A DNA stretch of 64,000 nt from Candidatus Zixiibacteriota bacterium (GTDB lineage Bacteria > Zixibacteria > MSB-5A5 > GN15 > PGXB01): NCBI GenBank assembly GCA_016933955.1, contig JAFGTT010000032.1, positions 124,001 to 188,000 of the forward strand. Direction: 5' to 3'. This document shows, piece after piece, positions 50,077 to 58,505 of the stretch (position 1 is the first letter of the stretch; the number at the start of each line of letters is the position of its first letter). The notes under the pieces were generated by a model. The model worked only from the letters and a program-made list of their open reading frames with translations, was not told where the DNA came from and did no database searches. The translations under genes were made by a program, and so were the position numbers.

Positions 50077-50637
50077 CTACTCTTTTCTGGGGCCAAGATA
50101 GTCCGGATAATAGGTCGCCGATAAATTAACATTATAGAAATCGACATCGGATTTCTCTTCATCGCCGTCACGCAAACAGCCTCGCACGGCCAGGGTATAG
50201 TAATTCAAACCGGAATCGATCGGAAATATCTGGTGCCATGACATCGGGGTATTGGTCGAGAAAGCCGTAATTTCGGTCCAGGCGCTTTTATCCCTCATCG
50301 TTCCGACGGCATATTGAAGGCAGTAAACCTCACCGCCGATATAAAGCGAAAAATCCAGGCTGACAAAACCGTCATCGGGAGCGGTTATGGACACTCCGCA
50401 CAGAGTGCTGTAGCTGTAACCGACATCGATCGTAATATCATCGATATGGGTATAGGATACCCCCGGGGACAGAAAGGCACAGGGAGCCGGACCGCTTTTA
50501 TACAGGTAATTGATGGTATAGGTGACATCGAGGATATTGACTCCTCCGCTGCAGTTCACATCACCGTTCAACTGCTGAGAATAACCCGGGGCGGTCGCCA
50601 GCAATAAAAACGACAGTATTAAAATTGCGAGTCTCAT
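50077..50637 (-). CDS. Small secreted protein with N-terminal dockerin-like module
   Basis: A 186-residue exported protein. Signal peptide MRLAILILSFLLLATAPGYS is followed at once by half of a dockerin-like module, NGDVNCSGGVNILDVTYTIN (about 24-43), with the calcium-loop pattern DxNxSGxVNxxD and the tail YLYKSGPAP. The remaining 135 residues are beta rich and unrecognised (DDGFVSLDFSLYIGGEVYCL). In most family members the module is C-terminal and duplicated, so a single N-terminal copy is unusual. A perfect AAGGAGG site precedes the ATG. The gene is alone. Confidence 0.85.
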   Translation of the reverse strand: MRLAILILSFLLLATAPGYSQQLNGDVNCSGGVNILDVTYTINYLYKSGPAPCAFLSPGVSYTHIDDITIDVGYSYSTLCGVSITAPDDGFVSLDFSLYIGGEVYCLQYAVGTMRDKSAWTEITAFSTNTPMSWHQIFPIDSGLNYYTLAVRGCLRDGDEEKSDVDFYNVNLSATYYPDYLGPRKE

Positions 50638-50838
50638 GACTACCTCCTTGGTAAATAAATGTTACAAATGTACCCGGGGCGCAAATACTTCCGGATCGGG
50701 CTGTTTAATAATTGAACTGGACTGTCTTAAAATTCCGGACCGGTTTGATTGCCTTATTCGATTAATAATTAAATATACCGTTCTATCCTCGTTTGTCAAG
50801 GAAATCCGCCGATAAATACAACCTGTTTATACGATAGA

Positions 50839-50868
50839 CAAAAAAAGAGCGGATGACGAATCAACCGC
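50839..50868 (-). terminator. Terminator of the 3-hydroxyacyl-CoA dehydrogenase/crotonase operon
   Basis: GCGGTTGA and TCATCCGC pair with one mismatch around a TTCG tetraloop (50849-50868), followed on the minus strand by TCTTTTTTTG. It lies 45 bases past the crotonase stop. Confidence 0.8.
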
Positions 50869-50912
50869 CCCCAAATTAAACGGAGATAAATCTCCAGTAT
50901 TTTACGATACAA

Positions 50913-51692
50913 TCATTTTCCCTTGAATTCCGCCTTCCGTTTTTCAAGAAAGGCCGCCATCCCCTCTTTGGCATCCGAGGTTCCGAAAGTAGTCCCGAAA
51001 CTGGTTTTTTCGAAATCACATCCGGCCCCGAGGTTGATATCCAGTCCGCGGTTGATACATTCCTTGGCGGTCGTGATCGCCACCGGGGCTTTGGAAGCAA
51101 TCAGTTTAGCCATGACCCTGGCTTTATCCATCAATTCATCGGGAGGATAGATTTCATCAACCAGTCCGATCCGATAGGCTTCTTCGGCGCCGATCATCTC
51201 GCCGGTGAAAATCAACTGCTTGGCTTTGCCGCGTCCGACCAGTCGGGCCAGCCGCTGGGTCCCGCCATATCCCGGGATAAGACCGAGATTCACCTCGGGC
51301 TGGCCGAATTTTGCTTTTTCCGAGGCCAAGCGAATATCGCAGGCCATGGCCAGTTCACAACCGCCCCCGAGAGCAAAACCGTTGATCGCCGCGATAACCG
51401 GATGCGGGAAATTTTCGATACTCTGCATAAGATACAGACCCAGCATCGATTTTTTCACCCCGGCACTGACATCGCATCGGGCCAGTTCGGAAATATCCGC
51501 CCCGGCGATAAAGGCTTTGCCCGCCCCGGTGATAATAACTGCCGCCAGGGAATCATCTGTCCAGGAATGACGGAAGAAATCCTGCAATTCGGCAATGGTC
51601 TCGTCATTGAGGGCATTGAGAGCTTTTTCACGGTTGATGGTTATCACGGCAATATTGTCTTCTCTGGTAACAATAATATTCCTGTAATCCAT
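50913..51692 (-). CDS. Enoyl-CoA hydratase / crotonase
   Basis: Hydrates 2-enoyl-CoA to 3-hydroxyacyl-CoA in beta-oxidation or butyrate-type pathways. The 259 residues are the standard length. The oxyanion motif KAFIAGADISELARCD (about 57-72), FALGGGCELAMACDIRLASE (about 102-121) with one catalytic glutamate and the second in GQPEVNLGLIPGYGGTQRL are intact, so it should be active. GAGGT precedes the ATG. It follows the 3-hydroxyacyl-CoA dehydrogenase gene by 16 bases, and the two enzymes catalyse consecutive steps. Confidence 0.95.
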   Translation of the reverse strand: MDYRNIIVTREDNIAVITINREKALNALNDETIAELQDFFRHSWTDDSLAAVIITGAGKAFIAGADISELARCDVSAGVKKSMLGLYLMQSIENFPHPVIAAINGFALGGGCELAMACDIRLASEKAKFGQPEVNLGLIPGYGGTQRLARLVGRGKAKQLIFTGEMIGAEEAYRIGLVDEIYPPDELMDKARVMAKLIASKAPVAITTAKECINRGLDINLGAGCDFEKTSFGTTFGTSDAKEGMAAFLEKRKAEFKGK

Positions 51693-51708
51693 TTTTTACC
51701 TCGCAATC

Positions 51709-52560
51709 CTATTTGCTGTAATCGTAAAAGCCGCGACCGGTTTTCTTGCCCAGATAACCCGCCTGAACCATCCGTCTTAAAATCGGCGGTGCGGCATAAT
51801 GATCGTCTTTATATTCGGCGAACATGATATCGGCAATATTCAGCATCGTGTCCAGACCGATAAAATCACTCAGCGTCAAAGGCCCCATCGGGTGACCGCA
51901 TCCGAGCTTCATCCCGTTATCGATATCATCCCGGCTGGCCAGTCCCCGTTCATACTGGCGCATGGCATCCAGAAGGTACGGGACCAGAAGAACATTGACA
52001 ATAAAGCCCGGCGAATCTTTGGCCACGACCACCGTCTTGCCGACCGATTCGGCGAATTCTCTGGCAACTCTGAAGGTTTCCCCGGAAGTATCCAAAGTCC
52101 TGACGACTTCGACCAGTTTCATCACCGGAACCGGGTTAAAAAAGTGAAGGCCGACAAAACACTCGCGGCGTTTGGTGACCGAAGCCAGATCCCCGATCGG
52201 CAAAGACGACGTATTTGAGGCGAAAATGGCTTCCGGTTTACATATCTTATCCAGTTCTGCGAATATCTCTTTCTTGGTAACCATATCCTCGGTAGCCGCC
52301 TCGATTACCAGATCGCAGTCTTTCAAATCCGAAAATTCGGTCGTTCCCCGGATCATCCCCAGGACCTTATCCTTGGTTTCCTTGTTTATTTTTGATTTTT
52401 CTATGGCCCGATCAAGAAAACCGGTAATCCTCCGGATACCCTTCTGGATCAATTCCTCGCTCATTTCATTGCTGATGACTTCGTAACCGGCCTCAGCGGT
52501 AATTTGAGCGATCCCGGAACCCATCTGCCCGCAACCAACAATTCCGACTTTTTTAATCAT
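51709..52560 (-). CDS. 3-hydroxybutyryl-CoA dehydrogenase
   Basis: NAD(P)-dependent oxidation of 3-hydroxyacyl-CoA, or the reverse reduction of acetoacetyl-CoA. The 283 residues match short single-domain-pair enzymes. Motifs: KVGIVGCGQMGSGIAQITAE (Rossmann, about 4-23), IFASNTSSLPI, FVGLHFFNPVPVMKLVEVV with the catalytic histidine and the glutamate in LVEVV, and DSPGFIVNVLLVPYL. The ATG at 52560 (MIKKVG) has GGAG six bases upstream; the ATG at 52587 is rejected. It forms an operon with the crotonase gene. An inverted repeat lies in its upstream region. Confidence 0.95.
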   Translation of the reverse strand: MIKKVGIVGCGQMGSGIAQITAEAGYEVISNEMSEELIQKGIRRITGFLDRAIEKSKINKETKDKVLGMIRGTTEFSDLKDCDLVIEAATEDMVTKKEIFAELDKICKPEAIFASNTSSLPIGDLASVTKRRECFVGLHFFNPVPVMKLVEVVRTLDTSGETFRVAREFAESVGKTVVVAKDSPGFIVNVLLVPYLLDAMRQYERGLASRDDIDNGMKLGCGHPMGPLTLSDFIGLDTMLNIADIMFAEYKDDHYAAPPILRRMVQAGYLGKKTGRGFYDYSK

Positions 52561-52939
52561 AATAAACTCCATGTTTATAAATTTCAAATTATTCCCGGCC
52601 TGATTTGGATTTTCAATATATATAATCCCCGATCATTCCGCAACCGGAGTGGTCAAAATATTCCCGCCACTCCGGATGCGTCCCGACCTGCGGCAGGGGT
52701 AATAAAAGCATATCGGTCAAACAGATATAACTGCATATTTCGCTTGGAAAAACGGTATTTTGTTCATATATTTATTAATATAATGGCAATAATCAATGCC
52801 GTTTGCTTCACGGTTTCTCCGCCTGGAAACCTTCTTTGAAAAAGCGGTAGCGTTAATGGCACAGATTAATATTTTTGGCATCTTTATAAAACTTTATTAA
52901 CACGGGCTGTTTTTTACCTGCCAACCGTCGGGAGGAACC
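52561..52939. other. Divergent intergenic region of about 380 bases
   Basis: It separates the fatty-acid oxidation operon (minus) from the large secreted metalloprotease (plus) and must hold both promoters. AT-rich blocks lie near 52612-52625 and 52765-52785 but no pair of boxes is convincing. A strong inverted repeat sits at 52640-52679. No gene is supported; plus-strand readings here lack family resemblance. Confidence 0.6.
52640..52679. repeat. Strong inverted repeat in divergent intergenic region
   Basis: CCGGAGTGG (52644-52652) and CCACTCCGG (52667-52675) are perfect arms; three more base pairs (GCA with TGC) extend the stem past one mismatch. The loop is 14 bases. There is no T run on either strand, so it is not a terminator. 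It may be an operator or a degenerate repetitive palindrome. Confidence 0.6.
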
Positions 52940-55900
52940 ATGTATTACTCCATAATGCGCTTTCAGCGATCAAGATTTTTGATTCTTCTAATGGCCGTCC
53001 TTTTCCTGTCTTTGACAGGGCAGGCGGTCGGATCTTCGAACGGAATCATCCGCCTGTTCGATTACATATCGGCCGGACCGGAACAAATGGGGATAAAGAT
53101 TCCCTTTTCACGTGCCGCCTATCAGACACTGGAAACAGCCCCGAAGAACATTTTTATGGACTTCCCCTTGAGTTTCGAGAAAAGAGTCGTTCTGGAACTG
53201 GAAAGAACCGCTATTATCACCCCCCACGCCAAATTTTTTGTCGGTAACCAGCCCTCCCTTACCCGGCCGGAAGTGATAATATATCGCGGTGAGGTGATTG
53301 ATCAGCCGCATTCCCATGTTTATCTGGCTTTCACCGGTCAGGGTTCCGGTAATGGTTATATTGAAATGGGTAACGGTGAATTGTATTACATCTCTCAACC
53401 GGCCCGGGACGTGGGTAAAAGCGCTGATTCCCGGCTGACCGTGTTTCAATCAACCTCCACCGGCGGGACACCGGATTTCGAGGAATTCTGCAAAGTTATC
53501 GATCCCGGTCTGGAAATGCCGGATTTGCGGGGAGCTAAATTCTATACCGACACCATTGCCGGTCCCTATGTGGCCGAAGTTGCTTTTGAGGGTGATCAGA
53601 CTTATGTCAACCTCTTTCCCGATATCACCGCCGCCCAGTGTTACATTATCCAGATGCTCGGCGCCGTCAGCGACATCTATATTCGCGATGTCGATGTTAA
53701 GCTGATGGTATCGTTTCTCCGCCTTTGGCCTGATGGGGGCGAACCGTTCAGCGCCGATGACATAGCCGGATTCCGTCAGTACTGGATGAGTAATCTCGAT
53801 CCGGAAAATTACCATATTATTCAGATGGTCAGTGCCCGGACCGATCTTGATTACGGCGGCGTGGCCTATCGAGTTTATACCTGTAGCGATTATTCTTACT
53901 CGATCATTAGTTGCATTACCGGCAGTTTCCCGTATCCCGTTCCCTTATGCGATGTTTACAACTGGGATATTAAAGTCATGGCGCATGAGATGGGTCATAA
54001 TTTCGGGGCTCCACATACTCATGACGCGGAATGGTTTGACCCGACTATTGATGACTGCGGTAACGGTATCCCCAGCCGCGGGACAATCATGAGTTATTGC
54101 CAGACTCATCCCGGCGGGGTCGGAAATGTGGATTTGAGATTTCACCGGGACATTCAGGGAATTATGGAGGATATGGTTGTCTGGGGAGGCTGCCACTGGT
54201 TCGACTGCAACAATAACGGCTATGACGATGACTACGATATTGCCATCGGTGTAAGTCAGGATGTCAACAGCGATGGTATTCCCGATGAATGCGAGGATTG
54301 CAATAACAACGGCATTCTGGATGATGTCGATATCGCCGGGGGCATGGCCGATGTCAATTACAACGGCACTCCCGATATGTGTGAGGACGACTGTAACGGC
54401 AACAGCCAGCCGGATGAACTGGAAACGTATTATCACCCGAGCAGGGATGAGAATGGCAACTGCATTCCCGATGTTTGTGATCCCGACTGCGATAATAACG
54501 GCATAGCCGATTTCAAGGAAATTGCCGACAGCACCAAAACCGATTGGGATAACAACGGGGTCCCGGATATCTGCCAGGATTGTAACGGCAACGATATCAC
54601 CGACTGGCTTGAGATGGATCGAGAGTTTGACCTTTTTGTCGCCGACGGTGCCGGTTATGTTCATGAATACGTCCATAACAGCGGACTGCCTTATCAACTC
54701 CTGGGAAGCGGCCAGATCAATTTCGCATCCGATTGCGTTTTCGGCCCCGATGGTATGCTGTATGTCACCAGTACCGGCGCCAACCTGATCGCTCGAATCG
54801 ATGTCGGTAGCGGAATAGTCTCGACTTTTGTTACCGGCGGTAGCGGCGGATTGGATATGCCGATGTTTCTCCGGTTTGGCCCCAACAGTAACCTCTTTGT
54901 CACCAGCTGGTCCAATGATTGCGTTCTGCGGTATGATGGAACCACGGGAGCCTTTATCGACACCTTTGTCACCCCCGGTTCGGGCACCTTGAGTAAACCG
55001 TACGGACTTGCATTCGGCCCCGATGACGATTTATATGTAGCCAGCAACAACAGCAAAATCCTTCAATTTTCGGGTAGCGATGGTTCTTTTATCGGGGAAT
55101 TTGTCCCGGCCGGTAATGGCGATTTGAGTTTTCCCCGTGGTCTGTTGTTCACCGATGATGGCGTCCTGCTGGTTGCCAGCTACAGCAATCATAAGATTTT
55201 GAAATACGACGCTTCCACGGGCGATTTTCTGGGGGTTTTCAATTATGCCGCCAGTGCCGGCAATCCCTTTGGTTTAATTACGGCACCCAATGGTAATATC
55301 TATGTCTCCAGGACTGCCTCGCCAACCCGGATCTATGAGTATCGTTATCCTGACGGGGTCTTTTTACGCTCGATGGTTCGCGGCGACAATGACCTTCCAG
55401 CCCCGGGCGGATTGGCCTTCAAACCGGGATCGGCCCTTGATCTTGATGGTAACTATATTCTGGACGTCTGCGATGCCTGTACCGATAGTGATGGTGACGG
55501 TTTCGGCGATCCCGGTCATCCGGAAAACACCTGCAAACCGGATAATTGCCCGGGAATTGCCAATTCCGATCAGCTTGACAGCGACTATGACGGTCTCGGG
55601 GATGCCTGCGATGCCTGCCCCAATGATCCTTACAACGATTACGATGGCGATGGTATCTGCGGTGATGTCGATAACTGCCCCACCCTGGCCAACAGCCTCC
55701 AGACCGATACCGATGAAGACGGCCTCGGGGATACCTGCGATAATTGCCCCGATGTTCCAAACCCCCTTCAGGCTGATACGGATAATGACTTCCGGGGTGA
55801 TACCTGCGATAATTGCACCGAAGAATATAATCCTGATCAGACCAATAATGACGACGATGAATATGGGGATGCCTGCGATAACTGCCCCAACGTCTCAAAC

Positions 55901-56218
55901 CCGGATCAGGCCGATAATGATGCCGACACCTATGGTGATGTCTGCGACAACTGCCCGGTAGATTATAATCCCGATCAGGCCGACACCGATGGCGATAATG
56001 TCGGCGATATCTGCGATTATATCTGTGGCGATGTCAACCATAGCGGCGGAGTCAATATTCTTGATGTGACCTATCTGATTAATTACCTGTATAAGAGCGG
56101 GCCGCCTCCCGACCCGGAGATATCGGGCGATGCCAATGGCAGCGGCAGTATCAATATTCTTGATGCTACTTACCTGATCAATTACCTGTACAAGAGTGGT
56201 CCGGCCCCGGTTTGCTGA
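52940..56218 (+). CDS. Large secreted metalloprotease (reprolysin-like) with propeller, TSP3 and dockerin modules
   Basis: A 1092-residue exported protein. Order: signal peptide (ILLMAVLFLSLTGQAVGSS), an N-terminal beta-rich prodomain, a metzincin catalytic domain with AHEMGHNFGAPHTHD (about 348-362, HEXXHXXGXXH) and a Met-turn candidate in GTIMSYCQTH, then Asp/Asn-rich repeats of the NGIPDECE kind (about 420-550), an NHL-type beta-propeller (about 560-835), five to seven thrombospondin type 3 calcium repeats (about 848-1025), and two dockerin-like halves (about 1032-1090). It should digest extracellular protein and need calcium. GGGAGGAACC precedes the ATG, and a terminator follows. Confidence 0.92.
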   Translation: MYYSIMRFQRSRFLILLMAVLFLSLTGQAVGSSNGIIRLFDYISAGPEQMGIKIPFSRAAYQTLETAPKNIFMDFPLSFEKRVVLELERTAIITPHAKFFVGNQPSLTRPEVIIYRGEVIDQPHSHVYLAFTGQGSGNGYIEMGNGELYYISQPARDVGKSADSRLTVFQSTSTGGTPDFEEFCKVIDPGLEMPDLRGAKFYTDTIAGPYVAEVAFEGDQTYVNLFPDITAAQCYIIQMLGAVSDIYIRDVDVKLMVSFLRLWPDGGEPFSADDIAGFRQYWMSNLDPENYHIIQMVSARTDLDYGGVAYRVYTCSDYSYSIISCITGSFPYPVPLCDVYNWDIKVMAHEMGHNFGAPHTHDAEWFDPTIDDCGNGIPSRGTIMSYCQTHPGGVGNVDLRFHRDIQGIMEDMVVWGGCHWFDCNNNGYDDDYDIAIGVSQDVNSDGIPDECEDCNNNGILDDVDIAGGMADVNYNGTPDMCEDDCNGNSQPDELETYYHPSRDENGNCIPDVCDPDCDNNGIADFKEIADSTKTDWDNNGVPDICQDCNGNDITDWLEMDREFDLFVADGAGYVHEYVHNSGLPYQLLGSGQINFASDCVFGPDGMLYVTSTGANLIARIDVGSGIVSTFVTGGSGGLDMPMFLRFGPNSNLFVTSWSNDCVLRYDGTTGAFIDTFVTPGSGTLSKPYGLAFGPDDDLYVASNNSKILQFSGSDGSFIGEFVPAGNGDLSFPRGLLFTDDGVLLVASYSNHKILKYDASTGDFLGVFNYAASAGNPFGLITAPNGNIYVSRTASPTRIYEYRYPDGVFLRSMVRGDNDLPAPGGLAFKPGSALDLDGNYILDVCDACTDSDGDGFGDPGHPENTCKPDNCPGIANSDQLDSDYDGLGDACDACPNDPYNDYDGDGICGDVDNCPTLANSLQTDTDEDGLGDTCDNCPDVPNPLQADTDNDFRGDTCDNCTEEYNPDQTNNDDDEYGDACDNCPNVSNPDQADNDADTYGDVCDNCPVDYNPDQADTDGDNVGDICDYICGDVNHSGGVNILDVTYLINYLYKSGPPPDPEISGDANGSGSINILDATYLINYLYKSGPAPVC
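55483..56010 (+). repeat. Tandem thrombospondin type 3 coding repeats
   Basis: Six or so repeats of about 70-80 bases, each encoding a variant of DNCPxxxNPDQxDxDxDxxGD. The DNA is only partly conserved (blocks such as TGCGATAATTGCCCC recur), as expected for old protein repeats rather than recent duplication. Confidence 0.85.
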
Positions 56219-56243
56219 AATTGGATTAAGTCTTTGTCCATTC

Positions 56244-56275
56244 AGGGGACAGCCGCCGGCTGTCCCTTTCTTTTT
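56244..56275 (+). terminator. Terminator of the metalloprotease gene
   Basis: GGGACAGCC and GGCTGTCCC (56246-56254 with 56258-56266), extended by two more pairs, form an 11-bp stem with a 3-base loop, followed by TTTCTTTTT. Confidence 0.9.
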
Positions 56276-56504
56276 GCCCCGTCACAGCAGAAAAACCGTT
56301 CTCATAATAGCCTTGACAACAGAGACATTTTTAGCTATATTTATTTGGTATTATAAAGGCACCGGAAAGTCATAACCTGGCTTGAACTCACAAATCCGGT
56401 CATTCTCTTGTTGTCAGAAAAATTGTAAACGATTTGTTGCTGATGGTGACTTTTAATCGGCTGTCACATTTTATGCAACTATAATATCGGCCGCAGTCCC
56501 CGTA

Positions 56505-58412
56505 ATGGAAGTGGCTGTCAACCCTGGCAGGGCAATCATGTATTCGGTCTTCGGGGCAACATTCCTGGCGCTGGCCATTGCGATATCGCCGTCCCAACCG
56601 GCCGAAGTAGATATTACTCCGGCTGTGGTCCTGGATATGCCGGACAGCCTGTTTCCGATTCAACTAGGTGATGATTTCCCAAAACTCTCTCCCGGATTAA
56701 TCTCGACCATGCCCTTTCGATTCGACGGCGACACCTTGCGTCTGCTGGTTATTCTTCTGGAATGGTCCGACCGACTCGGTACATACAGCCGTGAGACTTT
56801 CGACAGCCTTTTTTTTTCCAGGAATTACTTTCCCGGCAGCTCGATAGCCGATTATTATCACGAGGTTTCTTACGGAAACCTGGAAATCACCGGCGATGTC
56901 ATCGACTGGTACGACTACGGTCCCTACCTGTTACCGTTCGGCCTGAATCATTTCGAGGCCGTCCTGTGGCAATTGAATCCGGTCATTGATTATTCACAAT
57001 ACGATGGCAACGGTGATGGTCAGGTTGACGCCGTTATGATTATCCGTGCCGGCAATGGTATGGAAGACAGCGGCGATGACAACGATATCTGGTCCTACGC
57101 CGTCATTTACGGCCCCGGTTACGGGGTTGGACCGATGGATGGAGTGGGGATTATGCACTGGGCGACTTCGCCGGAAACGTTCCCGCTTCGCAATCCCGAA
57201 AATCCGCTGGAATTCACCGGCCTGAGTATTTTCAATTCCATCTCGGTGACCGCCCATGAACTGGCTCATCAGATCGGATTACCCGACCTATATGATTACG
57301 ATAACCGCCTCGATACGGCCAATTTCTCGATTCCCGGCGATATCAACGACCATCCGGTCATGGATTGGTGCCTGATGGGTCATGGCGGTTACGGGATCCT
57401 GTCAATTAAAAAATTCCTGCCGCCGCATCTGATCGGGTGGTGCAAAAAAGTCATGGGATGGATCACCCCGATCGAACTGACCGGTTCCTGTTATCACGGT
57501 TTGCCGGTCAGAGGTATTGAAATGAATGACGACAGTTCTCTATATATGATTCCGATTGATGCCGCCGAGGGAGAATATTTCCTTCTGGAATATCGGAATC
57601 CCCGGTCAAGTGGTAAGTTTGACAAACTGGATTCCGATTTCAGTGTCTTCTTCCGGCCATACCTGGCCTTTGGAGCCGATTCCCTCGACCGCGGCCTCCT
57701 TATTACCCATGTCCATGATTCCCTACCGACCAACTGGTGGCGGCTCAATTATGGTACCCCGCTGTATTCGCATTACACCGTGGCGGTTATGGATGCCGGC
57801 TATAATCCTGAGTACCCGGTCGAATTTAATCCGGAAGGCCATGTCACCGACAGCGCCCGCTGGTGGTATCCTTACGAAACCCGTAAGTCGGCCCTTTTTA
57901 AGGATGATGTTCCCGGCCAGAAATCGTTCACACCGCATACTTTTCCCTCAAGCGATGGATATTACGGACCTACCGGGATATCGGTCACAGTCGATTCAAT
58001 AATCGGGGACCGTCTTTATGCAGATATAATGGTTGACCGGGATGACGACGGTATTCATGACCAGGCCGACAATTGCCCGGAAATAAGCAATCCTGATCAA
58101 CAAGACCGGGATGGCGATGAAATCGGGGATATCTGTGATAATTGTCCGTCTTATTCAAACCCGGACCAGATTGACAGTGATGGGGACGGAACCGGAGACG
58201 CCTGCGAGTATATATGCGGCGATGTTAATGGCAGTGATCAGGTCAATATTCTCGATGTTACTTTTTTAATAGCCTACCTCTATCGCGACGGCCCGCCTCC
58301 GGCGATGGTTGAGGCCGGCGATGCCGACGGCAATGGCGCGATTAATATTCTTGATATGACGTATTTGATTAATTATCTTTATAGAAACGGACCGGAACCG
58401 GTTTGTTCTTAA
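56505..58412 (+). CDS. Secreted M6-family metalloprotease with TSP3 and dockerin-like modules
   Basis: A 635-residue exported protease of the immune-inhibitor-A type. A signal ([19 protein letters not shown]) is followed by the M6 domain: [40 protein letters not shown] and the zinc site [20 protein letters not shown] (about 247-266). A beta-rich region leads to two TSP3 repeats (about 508-565) and two dockerin-like halves ([14 protein letters not shown] and [14 protein letters not shown], about 575-633). The ATG at 56505 is used; one at 56538 is possible, and neither has a strong ribosome site. The shared C-terminal modules suggest the same surface location as the protease upstream. Confidence 0.92.
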   Translation: MEVAVNPGRAIMYSVFGATFLALAIAISPSQPAEVDITPAVVLDMPDSLFPIQLGDDFPKLSPGLISTMPFRFDGDTLRLLVILLEWSDRLGTYSRETFDSLFFSRNYFPGSSIADYYHEVSYGNLEITGDVIDWYDYGPYLLPFGLNHFEAVLWQLNPVIDYSQYDGNGDGQVDAVMIIRAGNGMEDSGDDNDIWSYAVIYGPGYGVGPMDGVGIMHWATSPETFPLRNPENPLEFTGLSIFNSISVTAHELAHQIGLPDLYDYDNRLDTANFSIPGDINDHPVMDWCLMGHGGYGILSIKKFLPPHLIGWCKKVMGWITPIELTGSCYHGLPVRGIEMNDDSSLYMIPIDAAEGEYFLLEYRNPRSSGKFDKLDSDFSVFFRPYLAFGADSLDRGLLITHVHDSLPTNWWRLNYGTPLYSHYTVAVMDAGYNPEYPVEFNPEGHVTDSARWWYPYETRKSALFKDDVPGQKSFTPHTFPSSDGYYGPTGISVTVDSIIGDRLYADIMVDRDDDGIHDQADNCPEISNPDQQDRDGDEIGDICDNCPSYSNPDQIDSDGDGTGDACEYICGDVNGSDQVNILDVTFLIAYLYRDGPPPAMVEAGDADGNGAINILDMTYLINYLYRNGPEPVCS

Positions 58413-58505
58413 TAAACATGGCAGATAATTCGATTAAGAATCGCCTGGATAATCAATCGGGAGATTCAGATAACCATTGTGCCTGAAAACCTGTAGCCTT
58501 GAGCC

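Noticed and set aside
53945-54697. Minus-strand open reading frame of 250 codons with repetitive Ile/Val/Ala
   Set aside because: It mirrors the Asp/Asn-rich repeats of the large metalloprotease. The repetitive hydrophobic look comes from reading GAT/AAC-rich codons backwards.
55419-55898. Minus-strand reading rich in Tyr, Arg and His
   Set aside because: It is the antisense of the calcium-repeat region, and its odd composition follows from GAT-rich codons.
55483-56010. Evenly spaced repeats that might suggest a CRISPR array
   Set aside because: The units stay in one reading frame, differ in sequence and encode thrombospondin type 3 repeats. There are no constant repeats with unique spacers and no cas genes.
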